A stretch of 64,000 bases of DNA from Rhizaria sp. SCN 62-66. Taxonomy: Eukaryota > Rhizaria, unplaced. Positions 27,182-38,342 of the stretch are shown in pieces (within the stretch, counting starts at the first letter, position 1; the number at the start of each line of letters is the position of its first letter). A program made the translations under genes and the position numbers. Where the stretch lies: contig MEDY01000025.1 of assembly GCA_001724265.1 (NCBI GenBank), positions 62,001 to 126,000 on the forward strand, in the 5' to 3' direction. The notes beneath the pieces were generated by a model that was not told where the DNA came from, made no database searches, and saw only the letters and a program-made list of their open reading frames with translations.

Positions 27182-30100
27182 ATGTCCTGCTCTCAGCCGC
27201 AGCAGCAGCAGCCGACAAGCAGCAGCAGCCCTCCTGTTAACTCAACTGCAGCAACTGCCGCAGCGTCCGCTTTAGGGGCGATGACAACGAGGAGCTACGC
27301 CCATGACGACAGCGACGACGAGTTCGATGATGACGATCGCGATAACGATCACCCGCCGACCGACGACGACGAGTGCGGCGACGACTACGACGACGATGAC
27401 AACGATGAGAGCGAGACAGACGGCGATTGCGACAGAGCCTACCGCACCGCTAGAGCTGCGGCTGGCTACAACGCGAGAACGAGCAACGGCCCAGTTTCGC
27501 CGCGCACAAGGTCCAACAACTCAACCAACTCGAGCAGCTACCAGCACCACACACACCAGCAACAACAACAGCAACAGCAGTAGTCTCAGGCCCAGTCTCA
27601 GTCCCAAGCTGTCTCTACTTACACTGCGTCTACTCACGACGGTGTTTCCGTCCCAACCGACCTCTCAGGCACTTACATCGGAGGCACTGATAACGCCGCG
27701 GGCGCCTACACGCACACTCAAGCTTCAAGCGGCTTGTTGCCGTATCAACAGCAACCGCTGCAGCGCAGCTCGTCCCCTGCTCACAGTCACTTGAGTGCGC
27801 ACAGTCAGCTGAGCTCGGTCTCACAGCAGTCTCTGGACGAGAGCGGCACGCATCCGCATCCGCAGTCTCAGTCTCAGTCTCAGTTTCAGTCTCAGTCACG
27901 GGTGCAGCCGCATGTGTTGCCACAGGCTGGTCACGGGTACAGTAACAACAACATCAACAACAACAACAACGGCGGCGGCAGCTCTCAGTTCGCTCTCAAC
28001 ACCCAGCATCAGCCTCAGCTTCAGCAGCAGCCACAACAGCATCCGTCCCAGCCGCAGCCGCCGGGTCTAAGTACCCCCGCTCTAAGTACCTCTGCCAAGG
28101 CGCCCGCCCGCGCCCCGCGCCGCGTGACCGAGGACCTGCTCGAGCGGCGCCTGTTGCAGCACGACTTTGTGTACGTCAAGTGCGACGGAGACTGCCCCGC
28201 CGACGGCATTGCCCCCTCGGCTGCGAGCGCACACAGTACCGCGAGCACCAACTATACCCCCAACTATACCAGCAACACTGGTTACGCGCGCGTAGGCAGT
28301 GCCGGCGCTAATCATGCGACGACCGCGAGCGCGGCGCGTGTGAGCGGCACGGGCGGCGCTGCTGGATCTATTTCTGACATTGTGGCGACTCAGGCGACCG
28401 TGAGTGCGTTTCACGCTGATGTGGACCGCAAAAACAACAGTTTTTCTCCGAGTTTGAGTGAGGCGTCCACTGTCACCGTGTCGGTGCCGCCGCCCGCAGG
28501 CGTTCACAACAATATCAACAACAACAACAATCTCAACAATACCAGCAATACGAACACGTGCTACAACAACTTTGCTGCCAGCGCCGGTGCCAGTGTCGGG
28601 GCGAGTGCGAGTACCGTTTACTCTTGGAATCCTCCGGTAGGTTCCAATCACGCCCACAGTCGAAGTGCCGTCTCGCGGGCTGTAAGTACCCCCGGGGTAA
28701 GTACCCCCGGGGTAAGTACCGCTGCTAGCCCCCGCAGCAACGTCACGAGTCTCAGCACCGCCCACTCGGCCGCGCTAAGTACCCCCTTAGACAGTGCAAG
28801 TACGCAGACGCAGCTGTCCCCGAGTACGCCCCCCCACGTGTTCCCCTCGTCGCCCCAGCCACAACAGCCGCGGTCACCAGAGAACGACTTCGCCAACTAC
28901 AGTACTAACAACAACCATAACGGCCATAACAACAACCACAACGGGGATAACGCTGATGCGGGCAACGCTGTCACCGCCACCAGCAGCAGCGCCAACAGCA
29001 CCACGACTGCGAGTAGTTTGGGCAGTGCCGCTGCGAGTCCGAGGGCTGTTAAGGCTTCGAGCGCGTTGTCGATGCACACGCCTGAGCGTGTTTCGACTGT
29101 GCCGATGCTGCCAACGCCAGAGACCGGAACTGAGGCTGAGACTGACGCGGAGTCCCTGACGGGGGGGCTGAGGACTGTTGGAGTGAACGACATTGCTCTC
29201 GCCGTCTCCCCGCAGCAGCAACAGCAGCAGCAACAACAACAACAACAACAACAACAACTACAACTGCAGCAGCAGCAGCAGGTATCGAGAAGCAGTGCGT
29301 GTGGCTGCATTGCCACTCAGCCCGACGGTGTAAGTACCCCGGCCGCGAGTCCAAGTACCCACTCAGACTCCACGGTTGCGAACCGCAGCAACGTTCTCGC
29401 TAACAGCGCTAGCAGCCCGAGTGCCGGTGTCACTACCATGAGCACTGGTGTTGGCTATGTGAATGAGCTCGGTAACATCAGTGAGGCAGACTCACCTCCG
29501 TTTGCCTCCATGTCACAGCTGCCGCAGTCTCAGTCTCAGTCTCGGCCGGCTACAGCATCGTCTTCGAGCTCTAACCCGACTGCGACTGGGATTGGGGCTG
29601 GGGCTGGGATCGGTGCTACAGCGATGTCCGCCGCCGCCGCCGCCGTGGCCGCCGCCGCTGGCTCTTCCGCCACAACCACGGGCACTCCGGGCGCGGGCTC
29701 CAGCAAGCTGCGCTTCGCGTGCCGCCCCTCGGCAGTGCTCGTGGTCAAGAAGCACAATAACAGTCACGTGTCCTCGGACATGGCGCTGCTATGCGACTTC
29801 CTGATCCACACCTGCGGCCTGACGGTGTTTGCCGAGCCCCTCGTGGTGGCCAATGAGCCCGCGCTGCGGCACCTGACCCCCTTAGACCCCGCGCACCCGG
29901 GTAAGGGGGTCGACTTCGCCATCACGCTCGGCGGTGACGGCACGGTGCTGCATTACAACTCGCTGTTCAAGGCTGGACGGCCGGTCCCGCCAGTTGTGTC
30001 GTTCGCGCTCGGCTCGCTCGGCTTTCTGACGCCGTTTCCGTTCTCCAAGCACAGGGAGGTGATCGCAACCATCTTGCGCTCGTATTGTAGCAACAATAAC

Positions 30101-31087
30101 ACTGTGAGCGGGAGTGTCACACCCTTGAGCAGCAGTCCGCCCGCAGCCGCAGCCGCTGGGAGCAGCTTGCAACAACAGTCGCAGTTTGAGGATAGTGGCA
30201 ATATCAGCGGCAATATTAGCAGCAGCAGCAGTAGCAGCAGCAGCAGTAGCAATGGCAACGGTGTCAGCGCCACTACGAGTCTGAATACCAATAGCATTAG
30301 TGCTCATGGTAACGCCGGTGTGACCGTGAACACCAGCAACAGCAACTCTCTCGGTACTGTGATCTCCAGTCCAAGCGAGAACGCTTCCGTGTACGTCAGT
30401 GCCCGTGTCAGGCTGCTGTGCCGCGTCGTCAAAGCGCCTCGCAACAATAACAACAATAATAACATCAATATTAGTCACACGAACGCGAGGACCGGCGCGA
30501 GCTCCTCTGTCGTTGATGACACCAACAGTAGTAGCACTCTTAGCAGTACCAGTACTCTCGTGGGCGGCTTAACTTCTCCCGCGACTGTGGTGAGCACCCA
30601 CCAGCCGCTGAACGAAGTGGTGATCCAGCGCAACCTCGTCCCCTCGATGGCGCTGCTGGAGCTGTTCGTCGACGGGCACTTCGTGACGACTGTGCGCGCG
30701 GACGGACTGATCGTGGCTACGCCGACCGGCTCGACGGGCTATAGTATGAGTGCGGGGGGGCCTATGCTCGCCCCGTCGACGCCCTCGATCGTGATTACGC
30801 CGCTTTGCCCGCACAACCTGTCGTTCCGTCCCGTCGTCGTGTGCGACGCGACGCTCATCCGCGTGCGAGTGCCGCCGACGCTGCCGGCCGACTCGCCGCC
30901 GCTGACTGCGTCCTTCGACGGCCGCAGCGCCGTGGAGCTGTACCCCGGTGACAGCGTGCAGATCTCGGTGTCGCATTTGCACGTTCCCAGCATCGTCTTC
31001 ACCGAGTTCAACTGCGAGTGGTTTAAGAGCATCAAGCATAAGCTGCACTGGAACAAGTCCTTTTTGGACCGGCCACCGAGGAAATAA
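27182..31087 (+). CDS. NADK: NAD(+) kinase with giant low-complexity N terminus and one in-frame TAG
   Basis: Single exon of 1,301 codons, stop TAA, counting the in-frame TAG at 27581-27583 as sense. It makes NADP from NAD and ATP. The catalytic half is clear: ITLGGDGTVLHYN (GGDGT at about residue 917), FALGSLGFLTPF, NEVVIQRN, then RADGLIVATPTGSTGYSMSA with AGGP, and SFDGRSAVEL. Two Ser/Asn-rich inserts split the domain between VIATILRSYC and NEVVIQRN. The N-terminal ~850 residues are acidic, then Gln/Ser/Asn-rich. The first ATG after the TAG that stays in frame is more than 1.4 kb further on. The 50 codons directly after the TAG are Ser/Gln/Thr-rich like the part before it, which supports one continuous protein. 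A nonsense allele or assembly error is the alternative. Confidence 0.9.
27581..27583 (+). other. In-frame TAG read as sense (probably Gln)
   Basis: TAG follows a run of eight Gln codons and precedes TCT CAG GCC CAG in the same frame. It is one C-to-T step from CAG. No donor/acceptor pair of the local type is available to splice it out. Confidence 0.8.
27862..27897 (+). repeat. CAGTCT hexamer tandem repeat
   Basis: About six near-identical CAGTCT units coding Gln-Ser in the NAD kinase N terminus; one unit is varied to CAGTTT. Confidence 0.85.
28682..28720 (+). repeat. 15-bp tandem repeat of GTAAGTACCCCCGGG
   Basis: Two full copies and a partial third of a 15-mer coding Val-Ser-Thr-Pro-Gly. 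The core is the dispersed word TAAGTACC discussed in the findings. Confidence 0.9.
29212..29282 (+). repeat. CAG/CAA repeat coding poly-Gln
   Basis: About 70 bp of CAG and CAA codons, interrupted by CTA and CTG Leu codons, in the NAD kinase N-terminal region. Confidence 0.9.
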
Positions 31088-32030
31088 GTAAGTACAATGT
31101 CCTATGTACGGATCCATATCAACACATTAAGTCCTACCGCACTACTACGTAGTATCCATATAAGAAATACAAAACGATTTTTGTCCCTTAGACACGTGTG
31201 TCTCAGTCACGAGGGATGACCAAACAGGACATTGTTAGGAGGCATATAAGCAATTCCTATTGCTGCTGCTATGTTTCTATGTCTTGTACTCACATGGTGT
31301 AAGTGCCTTTCGTAATTGCAATACTTTAGTCTGATTGTCTCCGGATCACGAATCGCTTGCACAAAACAGCACAACAAGTAGCCCACTTTATTACTACATA
31401 TTCACCACAATAACCGGCATGATCACACTGTGGCCGTCATAAGAGCTCTACAAAGGCTGTATATTAAGTATATTTAAGATTTGTAGATATAATCAACATC
31501 CATGCTCGATATAGTGGCAATGACACACCACACCACATTAAAGATCTCTTAGTAGCCCAAAGGCTCAGGGTAGAATTGCCGGGGGCGAGAGAAAGCGAGA
31601 CTAACGGAGCGTGCGATATTTATTGTTTTAGGTATTTATTAAGTCGATTGATAACAAATCGACTCATATTCATGCCATTTTTTATTGGTGACTTTGATCG
31701 TTCCCTATATTTCCACGTTGAAACATATATATGCGTCATGCGTAAAGCTTTGTACGGAGATGTTTTTATTATTACATGTAGATTGTATGTGGACATTGTA
31801 TGTTGATACGTAAGAATGACATTATTCGTACGTATTTATATTAGATCGGTATTGGGTAGAAATGAATTTAAAACAACGACAAAAAACAACAACGAAAACA
31901 CTGAAGAGTATCACACGTGCGTGACCTGGCTGGTGATCAAGTCATCACAGGTGAGAGTATGGCTGCTGGCGTCTGGTTGTTATGTCTTGTCAGTTTTGCT
32001 GTCGCTGAAGTCCGTATTGCTGTTTTTGCT
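31088..32030. other. AT-rich convergent intergenic region
   Basis: Holds the 3' ends of NAD kinase (+) and the NTPase gene (-). Two plus-strand ORFs of about 80 codons are AT-rich with no recognisable features. An 8-bp inverted repeat (AGTCGATT / AATCGACT, about 31642-31664) is the only structure I noticed. Confidence 0.5.
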
Positions 32031-35000
32031 TCATTTTGGTTCTCGGTGTGAAGTGTCAGTAATATGAACAATGCGTACTGACATCATTCCGCCTTTGTAG
32101 ACTTCTAAGGCCTCTTGATAATCGTCATCGTCGGCAAATGGCACCGGGGTGATATCCATAATATACAACAGCTTGTTTTCCGTCGTTTGAGAAAAAACGT
32201 AAACGCAGCAATCGACGGAATCAAAAGATTTGTGGCTGTCACTGTTCCCACGTTTGCGGATTTTGGTGCTGTTGACATCACGCTTGCGCTTGCTTTCGGT
32301 TTGCTTCCGCAATGCAGATTCGACTGTCTTTGTCAGCTTCTTAACCGTCCGATGCATTGCGCCCATGCGAAGAGCACACTTGCCAGATCGCGCAAGTCGA
32401 ATCAGTCCGACAAGCGGATTGCCGGCGACTCCCGTTGGAAATTGAAGCAATGCTGACTGAAAGTGAGGTTGCGTCGAGAATTTGACGTCAAAGCGCCACG
32501 CAAAGTTTGCATACGAACAAGTGCTGTGAGCAGAAGAATCTGATTTCTGTGTGGCAAGCGTGATTTCATCACGGATTTCGACAGCTTTCCTGGCGATCTT
32601 TTTGATGAATGCCTTCGAATCTAGCTCGCCATCAATAACTGTCACGCGTCGGTTCAATGAGCAATCCTGATTGCGGTAGATATGCGTCATGTCTACGTCG
32701 CCCTAACTGTATAGGGTGCCACTTTCGGTGACCAGATCATACGGTTTATGATGCTTGCGAAAAAGGAGTGGGAGCTCATCTTGACCCTCCACATCCTTGC
32801 CACCACGAACCAGAGAGTACATAGAGCGCAGCATGCCAGTAGTTCCGTGGTATGCAACTTGGTCAAGAAGCCAGTACGGGGCCTCTGGACTTGCCCACTC
32901 TAGATCGCAGTTGAGATGGCGTTGATAAGCTGGGCTGTCATCCATAGAGTTAGTGGCACGAACACACACATCATGTTTGCAGTTGCTTAGCCACACTTGT
33001 GGCGACCAAGCGATAGGGGGCTCGCTACTTGAGGGCTCGATTGTCCAGATGGCATGTGACAGCTTAAACGCACTTGTACTGACAGTTTTATTGTCGTACA
33101 AGACATGAATTATATTATTAACACTGCTAACAGAGCTTAGCTTGCTCAATGCTAGCGCGTCAATCGCGGTGATTGCATCCTTTAGGCGAGTACGAACGGT
33201 CGCTTCACTCTGATCCCCACATGCAGCTTCCAAGGCAAACTTGAAATCACCTTTTGCATGTTCGACAGCATCGTCCACTTTTGGCGAATAGAACGTCTTA
33301 GTGAGTTCAAAGGCTTCCTCGATCTCCTCTGTTTTCCAGGCATATGACCATAAAGGAACGAAATTTGCAACAGCACTGTCGGTTGCTGACTTGCAGATGT
33401 TACTGTAACGCTCCAAATAAGGAGGCGTTGATATCACAGTTGTTGCTGCAGCCGTCGCGCCATGTACAGGCAGGCCGTTGTCGCAGCTAGAGTCAAAGAG
33501 ATACAGCGTGTTTTCGTGAGCCAACTTGAGCTTGACTTCGTCGCGATCAAGCGCTTCAACACTATCAGGCAAGAAGGAATCGGAGTCATCGGTCGACGCA
33601 GCGTAGTGATGGATATCATTATTCGGAAAGTGGCAGATCACGTTCATGTTGAGCTTGAAGCGCGCAATGTACCACAACAAGTTCAGCATCGCAGACTTGC
33701 CCGTGCCAGGCGGGCCGCGCACAATGAACGTGGTTCCAGGAACAGAGCGGTCAACCTTGCGCGTGCTCAAGTGAGTCACGAGACCTTTGTAAAGACCGTT
33801 ATGCGACTTACGCAGCAGCAACCTCTCGATAAAGGCGTCGTTGGGACCTGTGCCGCTAAAGGGAAAGAAAGCACCCTTAGGTGCGTCAAGCGTGTGGAAA
33901 AAAGTTGAGGTCGAGTCAAACGTCATTAGAGCATGAGCCTTGCTAAAAATCTCAGCGTAAGCTCGAGCAACACTTAGCTGAGTAGCGGCCGCTAGCCGCT
34001 GCTTGTATGCTTTTAGCCTGGCCTTGGCCTGTGCCTGTGCAGCCTTAGCTGCGACAAGTTCGCTGTGTGCTTTTAGCCGGTTTGAGGCGTCGGTCGCCTT
34101 ATTGAGCGTCGCATGTGCATTGTTGACAGAACTCGTTTTTTCCACGAAGCTGTGCTTTACTGCGCTGAGAAGGCGAGCTAGCCTGGCGATACTTTTTGCG
34201 GTCAAGGGTGCCCGTGCGCCTAGCAGTGCCAGTACACATGAGTACACGTGGAAAAAATCGAGAAGTACAAATGCAAAAGTATGAATATGTGAGATATTGA
34301 TAATGTTCGATAAACATGCCAATGATATAGATGGCAACAATATGTTGATTCATTATCTCCTTCAAAGTTAATCGTGAACAATTAATTGGCGACGTACGCC
34401 TAAGATCCGGCAACATTGCTTCCAGCTATTTTTCAGCATCTTCCCGTGCACAGTTTGCTTGCCAAATCTAGAGTACAGCGTTAGAAAGAGGGCCATTTGT
34501 TTCATCCGAGACATTGCTGCGCTAGAAAGAATAGCTCATCATAATGTACCCTTGAAGGGTAGATTCAAGATACTCAAGCTATTCGGAAAGGGATTCCATA
34601 CTAGGGTTTTCCAGCAACTTACCTTCTTCAATCTACTCTATCTCTCGTCGAACCCTGTTGCACTCTTGTTTGCATTTTTTTATCTCAGCAGCTAGCCACT
34701 ATTCTTCAAACTCCTATTGTGCGTGCTCCATCAGGGTATCGCGCCTCGGCCCCGCAGCTTCATGCTCGTCGATTTTCGCTTTGTAGATTCGTTCCTTTGC
34801 GTGCTCGAGGTCACGCTCAGCTGCGAGCCCCTTCTACAAAGCAGATCTCAGAGTGTTAGGCTCGAATTCAGGGTACTCCCCTTCGTCGATGGTTGAAAGC
34901 ATGGCTTCATCTGCAATTGTAGAAGGACGATATTAAGAAATACATTTAATATATTATTATATTGCGTCGAAGCGGGGATTTTAGGGCACAATGAGTGGAT

Positions 35001-35208
35001 AGTACTAGTATTACAAAAGAGAAAAACATATATCGAATTTGCGTCTACGTATTCGGAAACAAGTGATTCAGTTATGTTGCAAGAGTGACGTACCTTCAGT
35101 ACTGCTAAGAGAGCGGTGAGTGCTTGCGGTAGCAGAGACGTTGAGTCGAAGGGGCAAAGACGAAAATGTACGAGTGAAAAAAGACGCTGCACCTCCAGTT
35201 AGGGCCAT
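32031..35208 (-). CDS. Crinkler/RHS-like P-loop NTPase with nine in-frame TAG codons
   Basis: Three-exon model on the minus strand: 35094..35208, 34398..34910 and 32031..34219; both donors are GTACGT, both introns are in phase 1, and the stop is TGA. It gives 938 codons if TAG is sense. Exon 1 reads like a mitochondrial presequence (FFTRTFSSLPLRLN, no acidic residue before its end). Exon 2 is a charged coiled coil holding eight TAGs and no TAA or TGA. Exon 3 adds another Ala/Lys-rich helix, then Walker A GPPGTGKSAMLN, a Walker B-like TLYLFDSS, a sensor-like VISTPPYLERYS and VPLWSYAWKTEEIEEAF, the order seen in the NTPases of Crinkler-RHS proteins. The ninth TAG lies near the C terminus, with 224 more codons open after it. 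Codon use is far more AT-rich than the neighbours'. The substrate is unknown. The family call is by motif order only. Confidence 0.72.
32703..32705 (-). other. In-frame TAG near the C terminus of the NTPase
   Basis: Follows TLYS and precedes GDVDMTHIY. The frame then stays open for 224 codons to a TGA at 32031, and the downstream part is Lys/Arg-rich with coding-like composition. Confidence 0.75.
34426..34836 (-). other. Cluster of eight in-frame TAG codons in NTPase exon 2
   Basis: TAG at 34834-34836, 34714-34716, 34699-34701, 34633-34635, 34579-34581, 34522-34524, 34468-34470 and 34426-34428, all in the frame that joins exon 1 and exon 3. No TAA or TGA occurs in that frame across the 513-bp exon. 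Neighbouring residues are mostly Glu, Lys, Gln and Leu, as in a coiled coil. Confidence 0.8.
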
Positions 35209-36868
35209 CGATGATGCGTGACTGTTCTTGTTCTAGTTGGTATTAATAGGGATGTTGAGGCGCGGAGTGCGGGATGCTGCCCTTGCACTTGTGACAGCAA
35301 TGTCCTCGGCGTTGTCGTTGTCGCAGAATGGTGCCTTCTACAGATGCCAGAATATCGAAGGGGAGAGAGCCGAGTGAAATACAGTGTGTTTGTGAGACCA
35401 AGAATAGCAAGAGAGCAAGAGGACAAGCAAAGTACGCTGATATGAAAATTGGGCATACAAGTCGGAGTACAGCTTCAAACAAGACAACGCATTTTGTAGC
35501 AAGAGGCGACGGTAAATCACATACGCAGTTACTTGCACGGTTGACAGAGGCGTCTAACTTATGACTGATGTTGGTTTGCACTGCATCTGTGTCCTTGCGG
35601 ACACGCGCCAGGGCTACTGCTGCAATGGCGAAAGACGGTGTAGAAGAGCAAAGAAGGTAACCTATTGGGAACAAAGCATATGTGATCTTCCGAGTCGTGA
35701 GACTTTCGTTTGAAAACAGTGCCATTCGCCTCCTGGGGAGAGCTCGAAGTACGAGTTAAGGAGGCCAAGAGTGGCAAGCCCCAGTGTTCCCAATGAATTT
35801 ATCGGGCGAAGATGATAATTGAGGATGAACACGTACCCACTTTGTTTGTCAGTAAAAATCCCTTGGCAGTTCTACCGAGCATCTTAGCTAGAGTTCTTTC
35901 CGCAAACAAGGGAGTGCAAGAGAACCTGGATTAAGTGATCAACTTCAGCGCTTCGGACTTCAGGCCCGGTCTGGGTGGCTGTCAGATTGAGGTCAGAAAT
36001 ACGTCAATAGAAAAATTGAGTCGAATAAAATAAACACAAATCGTAGAGTTGTAATTTTTGTGAGCATTGGACGTCGGGTCCCATGGAAAAATACAGAAAG
36101 ACAAACGCAAAGAAATGACACTTGCTGCATGCGATGACACCAGAGCATCGTTAGATATCTGCGAATGCCTCGTTCTAGCTAGAGACAAGGGTTCATAAAA
36201 TGTCTCTAGTACCATTAAGGACAAACCAAGGTGGCATATGCATGGCAATTTCCAGAGCTTTATCAGAGAACATGTATGGGTCTTACAAGGGCCTCAATAT
36301 TCTCACGCGTTGGCGGAGTGCACTGCTGGGTTTTTCGGAACTTGGTCATAATGGATCTGGCACATCCAATCGCGTGGACATCGTCACTCTTGCGATAGGT
36401 AGTGATTATTTTAGTATCAACGATGCATGATTGATTTTCAATCTAAGCTTACATGGATATATACACATGTAATATGAAGTTGTCTGTTATGCGCAGCTGA
36501 CGTATGAGAACCTGTTACGTATACTAAGTAAGCTTACTGTACTAGTATTGATAAAAAAATTGCGTATTCTCGTCACGAGTACATCTCCAAAGATCTTGAG
36601 TTCTGCTACATTTGCGTGGACTTGCTTTCTGTCCTTAGGTATACAGTGTACATAGAGTGTAATATGTCAATGGTTCATGAATAGCTATCTGTCCAAGGAG
36701 TCAGTAAGAAATCTTTGGACTTGCCCAAGCAAGATTACGTTTTGGGGGACTCGAATTACTAGTGTATCGTGAATACGTATCTTAATGCATGTACATCATT
36801 GAACATTTTTAACTTGTCTGAATATTGTTGTTTGCGCACCCTGTTGCGCAATCTCTTAGCACTTGCGC
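35209..36868. other. AT-rich intergenic stretch, no confident gene
   Basis: Region upstream of the NTPase gene and downstream of the giant minus-strand gene. Several ORFs of 60-160 codons exist (the longest is minus 35243..35725, with two apolar stretches), but none has recognisable motifs, and several overlap on opposite strands. It may contain decayed sequence belonging to the same island, but I cannot show that. Confidence 0.45.
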
Positions 36869-38310
36869 TTATTCCTTCAGCTGTTGCTGTTGTTTTTGTT
36901 GTTGTTGTTGCAGCTGCTGCTGCTGCTGCTGCATCAGCGCACGCCACAGCCTGCGTTCCTTGCGCGCCTCGCGCCTGCGGTTAGCAGCTCGTCTCAGCCC
37001 GTCTTCGTGGAACTCCCGGCTCGAGGGCCAGTTCTTGATCTCGCTCATCATCATCTCACCTACGACCCGGCCCTTGCCGCCTCCCCTACCGCCACCGCCG
37101 CCGCCGTCGCGGGTGACAGCGTCGCACGATGACGTAGCGTCGCCATGGTGGTGCCTGTGCTTGTGGTGGTGACGAAGCTTGCTACTGCCGCCCATGCCGC
37201 CGCTGGCGCCGCCGCCGCTGCTGCCGCTGCTGCCGCTGATGGTGGCGGAGATCGTAGCCCGAAGCGCGCGCACCGACTGCGACTGCACGATGGCCTGCGC
37301 CAGAGCCTGGGGCAGTCCCAGTCCTAGTCCCAGTGCCGGCGGCGGCGGCAGCGGCGTCAGCGGCGGCGGAGGCGTTGCGCTTGACGCCACTAAGGGCGAT
37401 AACGACACCGCAGCTGACGACAATGCAGAGCTGGCAGTGTTGCTGTCGTCGGCAGTCGAGTCAGCGTCAGTGGGCGTGGGGGCCGTTGCAGCGGCAAAGC
37501 CGTCAAACACAGTGTCAGTGCCGTCGCCATACGTGTCCCGTCGCTCATTGTCACTGCCTTCTTCACTGTCATCGCCGGTCTCGCCGATTTTAGTCGCATT
37601 GTTCGGAGTTGCGCCAAGTGCACCCGTGTTGCTGTCGTCATCGCTGGAACCACCACTTGCACTGCTGCTCCGACCAGTGCCATCCGAATCAGAGAGAGAG
37701 GATGACACATCGCCTGTAGCAACAGCTGTTCCACCAGTCGCAACATTCTTTCGGCCGCGCTTGTTTGCCATGACACCAGAGGCGGATACAGACGAGGTCG
37801 CAGCCGCTGCCGCTGCAGTCGCGGCGGCGGCGGCGGCGGAGGTAGCAACAGCGGCCTTGGCTACTGCAGCCGCTGCCGCTGCTGCCGCTGCTGCCGCCGC
37901 GGCGGCCTCTGCGCGCCACCATGGGTCGCCGCCCCATTCCCACCCCCACCAGCCACCTCCGCCGCCGCCGCCGCCGCTGCTGCCGCCGCCGTCATTGTCG
38001 TCATCGTCGTCGATGTCGGGGCCGAGGCCGGGTACGCGTGGGGGCCACCTGCGCTGCTGCTGCTGCTGTGCGTTGCGGGTATTGACTGAGCCTGCACGGC
38101 CCTTGCCAGTCGCCCCCGCGGCGTTAGCATGGCCACTGCGAGTGTTCTTGCTCTTGCTGTTGTTGCGTTGGTTGTTGTTAGCGGGACCGAGACTGGCGTT
38201 GTTATTCGCGGCGCCACCGTAGCTGGAGCTGTAATACCCACGCTCGGCCGCTGCAAGGCATAGTAACGCGTACTCGCGGCCAAGGGCGAGACACATGCGG
38301 TAGTGCCTTC

Positions 38311-38342
<32 letters not shown>

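Noticed and set aside
27584-31087. NAD kinase starting after the TAG, with the upstream ORF a separate small protein
   Set aside because: No in-frame ATG lies within more than 1.4 kb after the TAG, and the intervening frame stays open with the same composition, so one continuous protein is simpler.
31642-31664. 8-bp inverted repeat AGTCGATT / AATCGACT
   Set aside because: Short and expected by chance in AT-rich DNA of this length; no second copy noticed.
34220-34416. Hydrophobic N terminus for the NTPase if translated straight through from 34340 or 34416
   Set aside because: This stretch is the second intron: it is bounded by GTACGT and CTAG with matching phases, and the apolar peptide is an artefact of AT-rich sequence.
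35243-35725. Minus-strand ORF of 160 codons upstream of the NTPase
   Set aside because: Contains apolar runs but no recognisable family, overlaps other ORFs on the opposite strand, and shows no consensus splice sites.
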